A stretch of 64,000 nt of DNA from positions 1,364,001 to 1,428,000 of the forward strand of contig NZ_CP029479.1 in assembly GCF_003150835.1 (NCBI RefSeq), in the 5' to 3' direction. The translations under genes and the position numbers were made by a program. This document shows positions 8,708-16,045 of the stretch, piece after piece. The notes beneath the pieces were generated by a model, which did no database searches, was not told the origin of the DNA, and saw only the letters and a list, made by a program, of their open reading frames with translations. Every line of letters begins with the position of its first letter. Position 1 is the stretch's first letter. The DNA comes from Phenylobacterium parvum (GTDB lineage: Bacteria; Pseudomonadota; Alphaproteobacteria; Caulobacterales; Caulobacteraceae).

Positions 8708-9829
8708 TCAGAAGAGACCGGAGCGCCGGCCGGTCGACTCCGGAGACATAGGCGCGATCGTCTCCCGCTCTCCGGGCTCGAGTTGCAGCGCATCCCAGCA
8801 TCCGAAGCGCCGCAGGGTTGGCTCCAGGTCCGCCGCACCTGCCGCAAGGGCTTCGGACAGGGCCAGCTTCAACCACCCCAGGCATTCCGACCGATAGGAG
8901 GCCGTTCGCGCAACGAACGGCATGCCGCGCAGCGTGACCGAGACCGTGGGCGCGCCGCTCCGATCGGCGGCGGCGTTGGCGGCCATGTAGGGCAGGAACA
9001 CCTCGCCGATGAGGGTCAACAGGCCCTCCAGACCCGGACCCAGGGGGCTGGCGGGATCGCGCCACTCGCCCTCGATCCCGGAGGCGTCGTCCAGATCCTG
9101 CACCCACTGGAAGGTCCGCACGGCGTCCCGTCGCATGATCGTCGAGGCGCTGGGATCAATGGCGCATTGGGAGAGCTGGCCGAAGAGGCCGATGTCACCG
9201 ATTGAGGGGCGTCCGCCAAACAGGAACCGACTGACCTCCACCTGCGCCTCTATCGCGGCCAGGACCTCGCCATAGGTCGAACGAAGCAGCGGCCGGTTCA
9301 CCTCGCGATCGCCCAGCCGGGCAAGTACGCCGGTCTGCCGCGCCCTGAAACGCTCGATGATCTCATCGAACTGCGCCCTGGGCATCGCCCCCAGCCAACC
9401 GGCCATCTGGCGGCGGGCGCAGAAGTCCTGGTCCGCTTCCGCGTCCCAACGGAAGTCGAACAAGGGCTGCACCAGCCACTCGTCCGCGAAGTCCTCGACC
9501 AGCAGGGCCAGGAACCGGTCGCCAGGATCCTCGGGCAGCAGGCTACGCTCCCGCGGATGCATCTCTTCGAGGGCTAGGATCATGGGCGTGGTGTCGGCCC
9601 AGTATCGTCCGTCGGGCAGTTGCATCACCGGGATCATGCCCTTGCCGGCGGCCTTCAGTTCCCCGCCTTGCCCCAGGTATCCGGGCGGCACGATCCAGTC
9701 GTGCGGGATACGACGACAGCGAAGCGCGGCGCGCAGCTTCAGCGAGTAGGGTGAGCCGGGTCCGCCCAGGATACGGTAGCGTCCCATCGCGACGCCGGTC
9801 ATGCCGGGGTCCGGGAAACAGAGGTGCAT
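8708..9829 (-). CDS. Glutathione S-transferase-like protein with long C-terminal region
   Basis: The N-terminal thioredoxin-like fold includes ILGGPGSPYSLKLRAALR (residues about 20-37), the cis-proline motif MIPVMQL and WADTTPMILALEE, typical of GST N-domains. The C-terminal half includes FLFGGRPSIGDIGLFGQL, the helix that in GSTs carries a conserved Asp N-cap. At 373 residues it is much longer than a classical GST (about 200-230). The extra C-terminal 100 residues have no feature I recognise. The start is uncertain: 9829 has GGAGGG upstream, but an ATG at 9802 or 9787 would still contain the fold. Confidence 0.75.
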   Translation of the reverse strand: MHLCFPDPGMTGVAMGRYRILGGPGSPYSLKLRAALRCRRIPHDWIVPPGYLGQGGELKAAGKGMIPVMQLPDGRYWADTTPMILALEEMHPRERSLLPEDPGDRFLALLVEDFADEWLVQPLFDFRWDAEADQDFCARRQMAGWLGAMPRAQFDEIIERFRARQTGVLARLGDREVNRPLLRSTYGEVLAAIEAQVEVSRFLFGGRPSIGDIGLFGQLSQCAIDPSASTIMRRDAVRTFQWVQDLDDASGIEGEWRDPASPLGPGLEGLLTLIGEVFLPYMAANAAADRSGAPTVSVTLRGMPFVARTASYRSECLGWLKLALSEALAAGAADLEPTLRRFGCWDALQLEPGERETIAPMSPESTGRRSGLF

Positions 9830-10192
9830 CCCTGACGCCGCCCTCCGAGACGCTCGGCGCCAATGGCGCAGCTCGACCGGTCTCTCCCAGCGCCAATCAT
9901 GCCCAATGCCATCCCCCCTGAGCCGCCAAGCCTGCCGACGACGCCCGGACCCATCCGGACCGGACAGGCATGCCGATCCGACGCCAATACAATCCGCTCC
10001 CAGGCTGAAGACGCCAGCCTGGCGGCAGGATGTCTTCAGATGCGGCCCTTCGGCAAGTCGCCGGGCGGCTGAGCCACCCGCCGTTGCGACCCCGCCATCG
10101 AAATCCCCTTGCCGCGGTTGCCCGGCTCGCGCCTAACTCCCATTGTTAAGCGTCTGGCAAAAAGACGTAACCTTGAGGGGAGTTCAGTTCCG
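9830..10192. other. Intergenic region without a gene
   Basis: No convincing coding frame is visible here. The right end, just before the MFS gene, has an imperfect hairpin with arms CGTCT at 10151-10155 and AGACG at 10163-10167, and a GAGGGGAG ribosome site. Divergent promoters for the GST-like and MFS genes should lie here. Confidence 0.5.
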
Positions 10193-11614
10193 GTGTCGCA
10201 AACCCAGTCCGGCCCTGCGGGCGGTCCCATCTCCCTGACGCGCGCCCTGGTCTTCGCCAGTGCGGCCGTCCCCATCGGGGCCCTCGGCGTCGCCGCCACC
10301 GTTCACCTGCCGCGCTATTTCGCAGCCGAACTCGGCCTGTCCCTGGCCCTGGTCGGCACGGTTTTCGCGCTGGTCCGGTTCATCGACATTCCGATCGACA
10401 CCGCCATGGGCCTCGCGATGGACCGGACAAAGACCCGCTTCGGTCGCTACCGGGTCTGGATGGCCCTCGGCGCTCCGGTGCTGATGCTGGGCTTCTACAT
10501 GCTGCTGAGGACCGGCTCCGGGGATGGGCCCCTCTACCTGGGCTTCTGGCTGCTGGTGATGTACCTCGGCTATTCCGGCGTCCTGCTCTCCCACCTCGCC
10601 TGGGCCGGAAGGCTTGCCCCCACATACACGGAACGCTCCCGGATCTTCGGGGCCATCACGGGGCTGGGCGTCATTGGCGCCATGGCCGTGCTGCTGATCC
10701 CGATCGTCATGAGCCAGCAGGGCTTTACCGACGCTCAGGGTGTCCAGGCCATGATCTGGTTCATCATCGCCGCAACGGCGGTCACCTGCATGCTTGTGGT
10801 CTTCAGCTCGCAGGAGCGTATCGCCCAGGACCGACCCGCCCAGTTCACGCTCAAGGACTACGCCCAGCTGCTCACCCGGGGAAACGTGATCCGGCTGCTG
10901 GCCGCCGACCTCATGGTCACGCTCGGACCAGGCTGGATGGCCGCGCTCTACCTGTTCTACTTCAAGGACAGCCGGGGGTTTGACACCGCTTCCGCCAACC
11001 TGCTGCTGCTGATCTATGTCGCGGCGGGGTTCGCCGGCGCGCCCTTCGCCGCCTGGCTGGCGAACAAGGTCAGCAAGCACATCGCCTTCCTGGTCACGAC
11101 CACCATCTATTCCGTCGGCCTGATGTGCCTGCCCTTCCTGCCCAAGGGCGACTTCCCGATCTTCTCCGTGCTGATGTTCCTGGTGGGCGCCATGGCGGCA
11201 GGCTTCACGGTGATGATGCGGGCCATCGCGGCCGACATCGCCGACGAACTCCGGCTCGACAGCGGCCGGGAGTGGATGGGCCTGATCTACGCCGGCCTCA
11301 CCGCCACGTCGAAGCTGGCTACTGCCGGCGCGATCTTCCTGACCTTCAACGTCCTGGCGCTGGTGGGATACCAGGTCGGCGCCGGGGTCACGAACACGCC
11401 CGATGCGATCCGCGGCCTGGAGCTGGCCTACATCGTCGGCCCGATCATCTTCGTGATGGCCGCCGGCGCCTGCTTCCTCGGCTACAAGCTGACCGCAGAG
11501 CGCCACGCCGAGATCCGCCACAAGCTCGACCTCCTGGATGCCAGCGAGACCGACCCCGGCGCGGCGGCCGAAGCCCTCTCCGGCGTTGATCTTGGGCCGA
11601 AGGGGCGGCCGTGA
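10193..11614 (+). CDS. MFS transporter, GPH (glycoside-pentoside-hexuronide cation symporter)-like
   Basis: This 473-residue protein has about 12 hydrophobic segments. The motif RFIDIPIDTAMGLAMDRTKTRFGRYRVW corresponds to the first cytoplasmic loop region of GPH carriers, in which Asp residues couple cation and substrate. I chose the GTG at 10193 because GAGGGGAG lies upstream; a TTG 28 codons earlier has no support. GPH members carry sugars, glycosides or related compounds, and the substrate cannot be deduced. The stop codon overlaps the first copy of the 19-bp direct repeat. Confidence 0.82.
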   Translation: MSQTQSGPAGGPISLTRALVFASAAVPIGALGVAATVHLPRYFAAELGLSLALVGTVFALVRFIDIPIDTAMGLAMDRTKTRFGRYRVWMALGAPVLMLGFYMLLRTGSGDGPLYLGFWLLVMYLGYSGVLLSHLAWAGRLAPTYTERSRIFGAITGLGVIGAMAVLLIPIVMSQQGFTDAQGVQAMIWFIIAATAVTCMLVVFSSQERIAQDRPAQFTLKDYAQLLTRGNVIRLLAADLMVTLGPGWMAALYLFYFKDSRGFDTASANLLLLIYVAAGFAGAPFAAWLANKVSKHIAFLVTTTIYSVGLMCLPFLPKGDFPIFSVLMFLVGAMAAGFTVMMRAIAADIADELRLDSGREWMGLIYAGLTATSKLATAGAIFLTFNVLALVGYQVGAGVTNTPDAIRGLELAYIVGPIIFVMAAGACFLGYKLTAERHAEIRHKLDLLDASETDPGAAAEALSGVDLGPKGRP

Positions 11615-11631
11615 GGTTCGGGTGATCAGAG
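11613..11631 (+). repeat. 19-bp direct repeat, copy A
   Basis: GAGGTTCGGGTGATCAGAG starts one base inside the MFS stop codon. It matches copies at 12039 and 14816 at 17 of 19 positions, and only the two bases after GGGTGA differ. It bounds the left side of the accessory stretch. Confidence 0.7.
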
Positions 11632-11642
11632 GCGCTGCCGCG

Positions 11643-11858
11643 CTATTTCAACCCATCCTCGAACAGGGTGTAGGCAACCACGGCGTTCGCATGGCCGTGC
11701 CCCATTCCATGTTGATCCTTCAACATTGTGACCAGTTGCATGTGTTTGGCCGGGTAGCTGTCCCGCACGAGCTGCTGCCATTCCGAGATCGGTCGGCCAT
11801 ACTTCTTCTCGATCGACGGAAAGTAGGATGCGGGCCCCTTCACAGCATTCTCGGTCAT
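11643..11858 (-). CDS. DUF4287 domain small protein
   Basis: This 71-residue protein starts at the ATG at 11858. The sequence has ASYFPSIEKKYGRPISEWQ and GMGHGHANAVVAYTL, which correspond to the DUF4287 family found alone or fused to DUF5655. The function is unknown. The gene lies alone on the minus strand between direct-repeat copies A and B, which suggests it may have moved as a unit. An upstream in-frame ATG at 11999 would add unconserved sequence. Confidence 0.8.
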   Translation of the reverse strand: MTENAVKGPASYFPSIEKKYGRPISEWQQLVRDSYPAKHMQLVTMLKDQHGMGHGHANAVVAYTLFEDGLK

Positions 11859-12375
11859 CAACAAACGCCTCAGCTTCCGGTCCGACCTTTTTTCAGCCGA
11901 CAGCCAGGTCCGCAAAGAGATTCCACGCTCGGAGTGTCCAACTGCAGGCTCGTGGAGCATCGCCGACGACGTCCAGGGCGATTCATCAGCCCAACGCACT
12001 GTAAAAACTGGCTATTTGAAGTTTGAACGACCGGCGTTGAGGTTCGGGTGACCAGAGACAAGTTGCGTGCAGACATCGCCCTAGCCACGTCCCACAGTCT
12101 CCGAGTTTAGGACGGCATCCGGAAAACTGGCGCGACGACTGGGGGCTTTGCGCCTCTGCGGTCCCCCGATTGCAGGTTCGCGACAGGGGAGTGGCGGAGC
12201 AGATCCTAATTGCGCGGACATCACCGGCTGTATCGCTGAACGATATGTCGGGCATCGCGGATATGCCGTGGGCGGCGCAACAACGCGCAGTTTTCGGTCC
12301 ACATGTCTGATTAACCCGCTTCGTCGGCCAGAAGCGTTAAATAGGCCGATCACTTGCAAAACTCATGTCAATCTG
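11859..12375. other. Intergenic region at the left of the accessory island
   Basis: No gene is supported over about 500 bases. It contains direct-repeat copy B at 12039-12057. Base composition shifts from GC-rich to clearly AT-richer around 12300. No transposase, integrase or terminal inverted repeat was recognised. Confidence 0.5.
12039..12057 (+). repeat. 19-bp direct repeat, copy B
   Basis: GAGGTTCGGGTGACCAGAG shares a 14-base identical block (TGAGGTTCGGGTGA) with copy A and a 13-base block with copy C. It separates the DUF4287 segment from the lower-GC segment. Confidence 0.7.
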
Positions 12376-13209
12376 ATGAACATATTTACATGGACCAACC
12401 GATGGAAAACAACAGTGGGAAAACGTTTTAAGCGCTGGCTTGCGTCAGCGTCGCTGATCCTGGTGTTTTCGTCACCAGCTACTGCAGGTATTGATAGAAT
12501 AGATTTCAAATACACCAGCATGACCCACCTCGGTTTTTCGGGATCGCTTGCGAGTATTGATTTAGACTCAAAGGAAACGATGGATCTCATTGCCAACCAG
12601 CTGAGGTCCTCCGGAGTGACGGTAACAGGCATCTCAGAAGGTCAAGTCCGATTTGTCCAGACGGAAGGTGATAAGGCCTGCGAAAATTGGTCGAATTCAA
12701 TTTTTCGTGCCGAATTAGCGGCATTCGCTGAGAATAAGCCTAAAGATTACAAACGATTAAATAGGTCAGGACAGCCAGTTGGCTGCTCTGTTCCCAAGGC
12801 TTCCTGGATACAATACGCGTATTCGGCACAAAAAATGGAGCGGGGGCGGAGCTTCACAATAAATGGTGTCGTCGATCGCTCGGTGACCTTTAATCAGGGT
12901 GGGGTTAGGCCTTCATTCGGGACCATTTTCAACGGCTACAATATAGCTAACATCGTGACTATGGTTCCGACAAACTCCTCGTTTGTTGCAAATTTTCAAA
13001 CCATGTTCATTGTCCATGTTTGGCGCGATGAGCATGACGAAAAGACTTCGGTTTTCGTGTTGGCTTTACCCAAGTCAGACGGTGTCGAGGCTTCTCCAGG
13101 ACGATCGATTGGATCGATTTATCGGCCCTACATCGACGGACGCATTGAGCAAACGGCAGCTCAAAACATCCTAAGTTTTGTGACCCAGAAGGCTATCATG
13201 GGAAAATGA
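12376..13209 (+). CDS. Exported protein of unknown function in low-GC island
   Basis: This 277-residue protein has a signal peptide: basic KRFKRW, hydrophobic LASASLILVFSS, then PATAG as a cleavage region. A GTG at 12415, with GGAAA upstream, would give a more standard-length leader and is a good alternative start. The mature part is soluble, has two cysteines (DKACENW and QPVGCSVP) that could form a disulphide, and a beta-rich C-terminal half. I recognise no family. Base composition and codon use are clearly AT-richer than in the flanking genes, suggesting acquisition by transfer. Confidence 0.65.
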   Translation: MNIFTWTNRWKTTVGKRFKRWLASASLILVFSSPATAGIDRIDFKYTSMTHLGFSGSLASIDLDSKETMDLIANQLRSSGVTVTGISEGQVRFVQTEGDKACENWSNSIFRAELAAFAENKPKDYKRLNRSGQPVGCSVPKASWIQYAYSAQKMERGRSFTINGVVDRSVTFNQGGVRPSFGTIFNGYNIANIVTMVPTNSSFVANFQTMFIVHVWRDEHDEKTSVFVLALPKSDGVEASPGRSIGSIYRPYIDGRIEQTAAQNILSFVTQKAIMGK

Positions 13210-13352
13210 TCACCATGAACCGCGATTGCCGATATTATCGATCACCAAGTAAAAGATAGTCATAGATACAACGAGGTTGTGCGACCCACATAAGGCAAGA
13301 AAGTGAGCAGGCCCATCAAAAGGCACGTAGTTTTCTGAATAATGGAAAGCCG

Positions 13353-14192
13353 ATGACCGATTTCTTTATGTTAGAACAGGGTCAATGGGCTGGGCTCACG
13401 AACGTGCCCACGAATAGTGCAGGAATGGCTAGTTCCCCCATTCTGATAACGAGCGTGATGCCTATGAAAACTGGGCAAGGTCATCTGAGGGTTGATCTTG
13501 TTCAACCGCTTCATGTGGGGGGTAGCAGGAGCCTCTCATTAAGCGTCAAAGTGGTGCAGAAATCCAGAAGCCATATCACTTGCCTGATGGATGATGGGGG
13601 CGACAAAAGTACGGTTATATTTGCTCGACCTGATTTCGATTGGCTAAAGCTTAACTGTGCGCCCTTAATGCGTAGACGCCCGCCTAGCGGACCGGCGTTT
13701 ATTGTAGAAGGCAAAGAAATCGGCACTCCAACCTGGCATGAATATCTCTCTCAGGTTTTTGGAGAAGATGAGACTTCCGCACTGAGTGGGACTACAAAAG
13801 ATAGCTTCAAGGTCAAACTTCCAAAGATGCCCGCTCAACGAGCGAGCATCCTGGTGAACAAGGAGTTCGACCAGCTTGATGCCTGCCTGATTGCCCGTGG
13901 TTTTTGTCCGCGGCAGATGGAAGATAAATGGTTCGTATACTATGAGAACGGCAGAATTCTGTCTCGGCGCAGTTGGACAGGAATTCTAATTTACGACGTC
14001 GAGTCATATTGGCGCGGCGACCGCTTGTATCTGGGGCAGGCGTGGGTAAACCGCAAAGAAGGGCAATACAGCGAGACAAACGATCGCCACGACGAGCACC
14101 TCTTGCAGTACATTATCGATGTAGTTTTGCGTGGTGTGACTGCGATATTCCCGGCTCAAACAGATAGCGATCAGAGTGCACTTGAATCTTGA
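13353..14192 (+). CDS. Protein of unknown function with a conserved-looking C-terminal domain
   Basis: This 279-residue protein starts at an ATG with GGAAAG upstream. Residues about 185-265 carry CPRQMEDKWFVYYENG, RRSWTGILIYDVE and AWVNRKEGQYSETND followed by a helix ending LLQYIIDVVLRG. From memory this matches a recurrent domain in uncharacterised bacterial proteins, but I cannot name it. The N-terminal part is beta-rich. There is no signal or membrane segment. It shares the low-GC character of the preceding gene. The reading frame continues after the TGA, see the small ORFs downstream. Confidence 0.65.
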   Translation: MTDFFMLEQGQWAGLTNVPTNSAGMASSPILITSVMPMKTGQGHLRVDLVQPLHVGGSRSLSLSVKVVQKSRSHITCLMDDGGDKSTVIFARPDFDWLKLNCAPLMRRRPPSGPAFIVEGKEIGTPTWHEYLSQVFGEDETSALSGTTKDSFKVKLPKMPAQRASILVNKEFDQLDACLIARGFCPRQMEDKWFVYYENGRILSRRSWTGILIYDVESYWRGDRLYLGQAWVNRKEGQYSETNDRHDEHLLQYIIDVVLRGVTAIFPAQTDSDQSALES

Positions 14193-14480
14193 TCGCTTGT
14201 TGGTCTGCTTCGATTGGCTGATGAAATGGCGCATGCGGTGGGAAAATCTCTCGCCGAGCTTCACGACCCGGTGGGGGATATACCTGCCGCGAAGATGGGG
14301 TAGCAGTGGCCCATGGCCTATGCCGATCCAGTCGTGCCTGGCGCTGCTGTTGAACACATCAGCCAGATGCTGACGCTGGCCAAGAGCAAGCATCAGGAGG
14401 CCATGGGCTTGCTCGGTACGCCTGATCCGAACGCCCTGCCACGCCTGCGCGAAGTGCTGCGGCTCTTCGAGGAAGGTTGA
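14193..14480 (+). pseudogene. Degenerate or split small reading frame after the 279-residue gene
   Basis: In the same frame as the preceding gene, codons after its TGA read LVGLLRLADEMAHAVGKSLA and continue protein-like to a TAG at 14301. A further 55-residue ORF from the ATG at 14313 to the TGA at 14480 contains EHISQMLTLAKSKHQEAM and LPRLREVLRLFEEG. Both pieces look like real amphipathic helical protein. Either this is one decayed gene with a nonsense codon, or the second piece is an intact small gene. I do not recognise the family. Confidence 0.4.
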
Positions 14481-14484
14481 GCTG

Positions 14485-14682
14485 TTGGCCGATGACGCGG
14501 CAAGCTATGTCGAGGCTGGCGTGTTGAAGGTAGCTATCAAGGACCTGCATTTTCAGCAGGCGGCCGCTCAAGTGGCCATAGCCCAGCTGGAGAACGCGAA
14601 GGTCCAATCCCCATTGGCGACGCCTTGGCCGTGGTTTACCCTGATCGTTCTAGCGTTGCTGATCGCCCAGGTAATCGGTTGA
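14485..14682 (+). CDS. Small C-terminally membrane-anchored protein (candidate)
   Basis: A TTG start four bases after the previous stop, with GAGGAAGG about 10 bases upstream, gives 65 residues. An alanine-rich amphipathic helix (HFQQAAAQVAIAQLENAKV) is followed by a single hydrophobic segment at the very end (WFTLIVLALLIAQVIG). This layout fits a tail-anchored or small phage-type protein. The start codon is weak and no family is recognised, so this is tentative. Confidence 0.4.
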   Translation: MADDAASYVEAGVLKVAIKDLHFQQAAAQVAIAQLENAKVQSPLATPWPWFTLIVLALLIAQVIG

Positions 14683-14815
14683 GGTCTCAATTTGGGACCC
14701 GAAGCGTCGGTTCTCATGATCGTCTCCAACCGCAATACGACACAAACAGTTCGGTAGACGGAAAGCCAGAAAACCTGGAATTTACGTCGTTGCTGGAGAC
14801 TGAACCTTTACAGCC

Positions 14816-14834
14816 GAGGTTCGGGTGAAGAGAG
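14816..14834 (+). repeat. 19-bp direct repeat, copy C
   Basis: GAGGTTCGGGTGAAGAGAG matches copies A and B except for the two central bases. It lies between the small ORFs and tRNA-Ser and bounds the right side of the low-GC segment. It is followed by an apparently empty stretch up to the tRNA. Confidence 0.7.
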
Positions 14835-14922
14835 ACGAGAGCCGGTCAGAGACCGATTTTGTGGTTTTCGGCACTCTCTGGGGTTCGGCCGCCACCGGCA
14901 AAACCGCGCGGAAGCTGGGGAT

Positions 14923-14938
14923 CTTCTGGCCTCAGAAG
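14923..14938 (-). terminator. Short perfect hairpin downstream of tRNA-Ser
   Basis: CTTCTG, loop GCCT, CAGAAG forms a perfect 6-bp stem about 30 bases past the 3' end of the tRNA. No T-run follows on the minus strand, so it is at best a weak terminator or a processing signal. Confidence 0.25.
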
Positions 14939-14967
14939 GCCCACCTCATTGATTCGCATTGAGATGT

Positions 14968-15057
14968 TGGCGGAAGGGGTGGGATTCGAACCCACGGTAG
15001 GCTCTCACCTACGGCGGTTTTCAAGACCGCTGCCTTAAACCACTCGGCCACCCTTCC
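14968..15057 (-). tRNA. tRNA-Ser, anticodon UGA, CCA encoded
   Basis: The minus strand reads GGAAGGGTGGCCGAGTGG at the 5' end, has the anticodon loop CTTGAAA, a long variable arm (TAGGTGAGAGCCTA) typical of class II tRNAs, the T-arm GGGTTCGAATCCC, and the acceptor end CCTTCC-G-CCA. The anticodon TGA reads UCN serine codons. The 3' end faces the lower-GC island, the usual orientation for integration at tRNA genes. Confidence 0.95.
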
Positions 15058-15340
15058 GGCGGCGCGGCTATAGCAGGGGGCGCCGGGGCCCGCCAGACAT
15101 GGTGGACGGATATTGGGCGCTTCGGCGGGGAAGCTTCAATTCAGCGCGCCACAACGGGAAGTCCAGGGAAGCGAGGGAAACGGACCTTGCGCCAGGATCG
15201 GCAGCTCGCCTGGCATTGGCATGGAAACGGCGACACTAGGCGCCCAGCCGTTCCGGGCCTCAAACAGGGTCCTTGGTGTCCTGCCCCAGCCCCTGCGGCC
15301 CACATGGAGGCCTCAGATCAAGACGGTCCAGCGACGGCCG
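15058..15340. other. Intergenic region upstream of tRNA-Ser
   Basis: No gene is supported. It should hold the tRNA promoter on the minus strand and the 3' trailer of the small membrane protein gene. Long open frames on the plus strand here are high-GC shadows without ribosome sites. Confidence 0.45.
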
Positions 15341-15733
15341 TCATTCCTGGTCGTTGGATCGCCTGAGGCGCCAAAGGGGCCAGGCCAGGGCGCCGCCGCC
15401 AGCCAGGATCCAGACATCCCCAAAGAGGTGGTTCAGATGCATGGGGTCCTGCAGGGCATGGAACAGCATGACAGCGCCGTGCGTGAAGCTCGAGATGGCG
15501 ACAAACCAGAGGAAGCTGCTGTGCCGGACGGGGTCCTTGATGGCGCGCAGGGCGCAGATCCCCAGCGCAAAGTAGACGCTGACCATCATCTGGTCGTAGA
15601 TCGCGTTGTAGGGTGGCCAGCGCCAACCTCCCAAGAGGTCGAAATAGACCGCGGCGGGAATCCCAATGAGGCCTGCAAAGGCCCAGACGGCCACTACAGG
15701 GCGCAGCGCACGGTTGGCTTGGTAGACTGTCAT
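15341..15733 (-). CDS. Small integral membrane protein of unknown function
   Basis: This 130-residue protein has four hydrophobic segments at about residues 10-32, 45-64, 72-92 and 103-122. It has several histidines and aromatic residues near segment ends (SFTHGAVMLFHALQDPMHLNH). AAGG precedes the ATG. It is divergent from the MFS gene at 16046. I do not recognise a characterised family. Confidence 0.65.
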   Translation of the reverse strand: MTVYQANRALRPVVAVWAFAGLIGIPAAVYFDLLGGWRWPPYNAIYDQMMVSVYFALGICALRAIKDPVRHSSFLWFVAISSFTHGAVMLFHALQDPMHLNHLFGDVWILAGGGALAWPLWRLRRSNDQE

Positions 15734-16045
15734 GGCGTTGAGACCTTCAGCTTTCTCGGTGGGTACCGGAAGGCCTGGCCGAACCCCTTCTTGAAAAAGG
15801 ATTGGGGGCGCAGGGGAGCCCGGCGGGGATCCTGCGTCTGGACGAAGCCTCTTGCCAGATTCAGGTACTGGAAACAGCCCTTTCGCGCGCCTTCAGGTTT
15901 ACTCCAAAGGGTCTCCGTTTTGGGGCTGCACTCCGCGCGAGCAGGAGGCGCCAGGAGCGGGCGGGCCCGGTGGAAGGATACTGGACACTCCGCGCCGGAA
16001 GCGTCCAATCTGCGAGTCACAAACACACTCCGGGGAGGAGACGGC
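15734..16045. other. Divergent intergenic region
   Basis: About 310 bases separate the small membrane protein gene and the MFS gene. The right end has a strong GGGGAGGAG ribosome site. No clear operator was identified. Confidence 0.4.

Noticed and set aside
10184..11521. 445-residue open frame antisense to the MFS gene
   Set aside because: The sequence is rich in D, H, G and Q repeats typical of antisense frames, and the sense strand encodes a clear transporter.
12000..14800. Insertion sequence or prophage
   Set aside because: No transposase, integrase, terminase or structural phage gene and no terminal inverted repeats were recognised.
11613..14834. 19-bp repeats as tRNA-Ser attachment cores
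   Set aside because: They resemble the T-arm only in GGTTCG and do not match the tRNA 3' end. A simple att duplication of the tRNA is not seen.
15113..16045. Long open frame extending the 16 kb MFS gene upstream to 756 residues
   Set aside because: The extension has no ribosome site, overlaps the antisense small membrane protein gene and is not protein-like. A strong GGGGAGGAG precedes the ATG at 16046.
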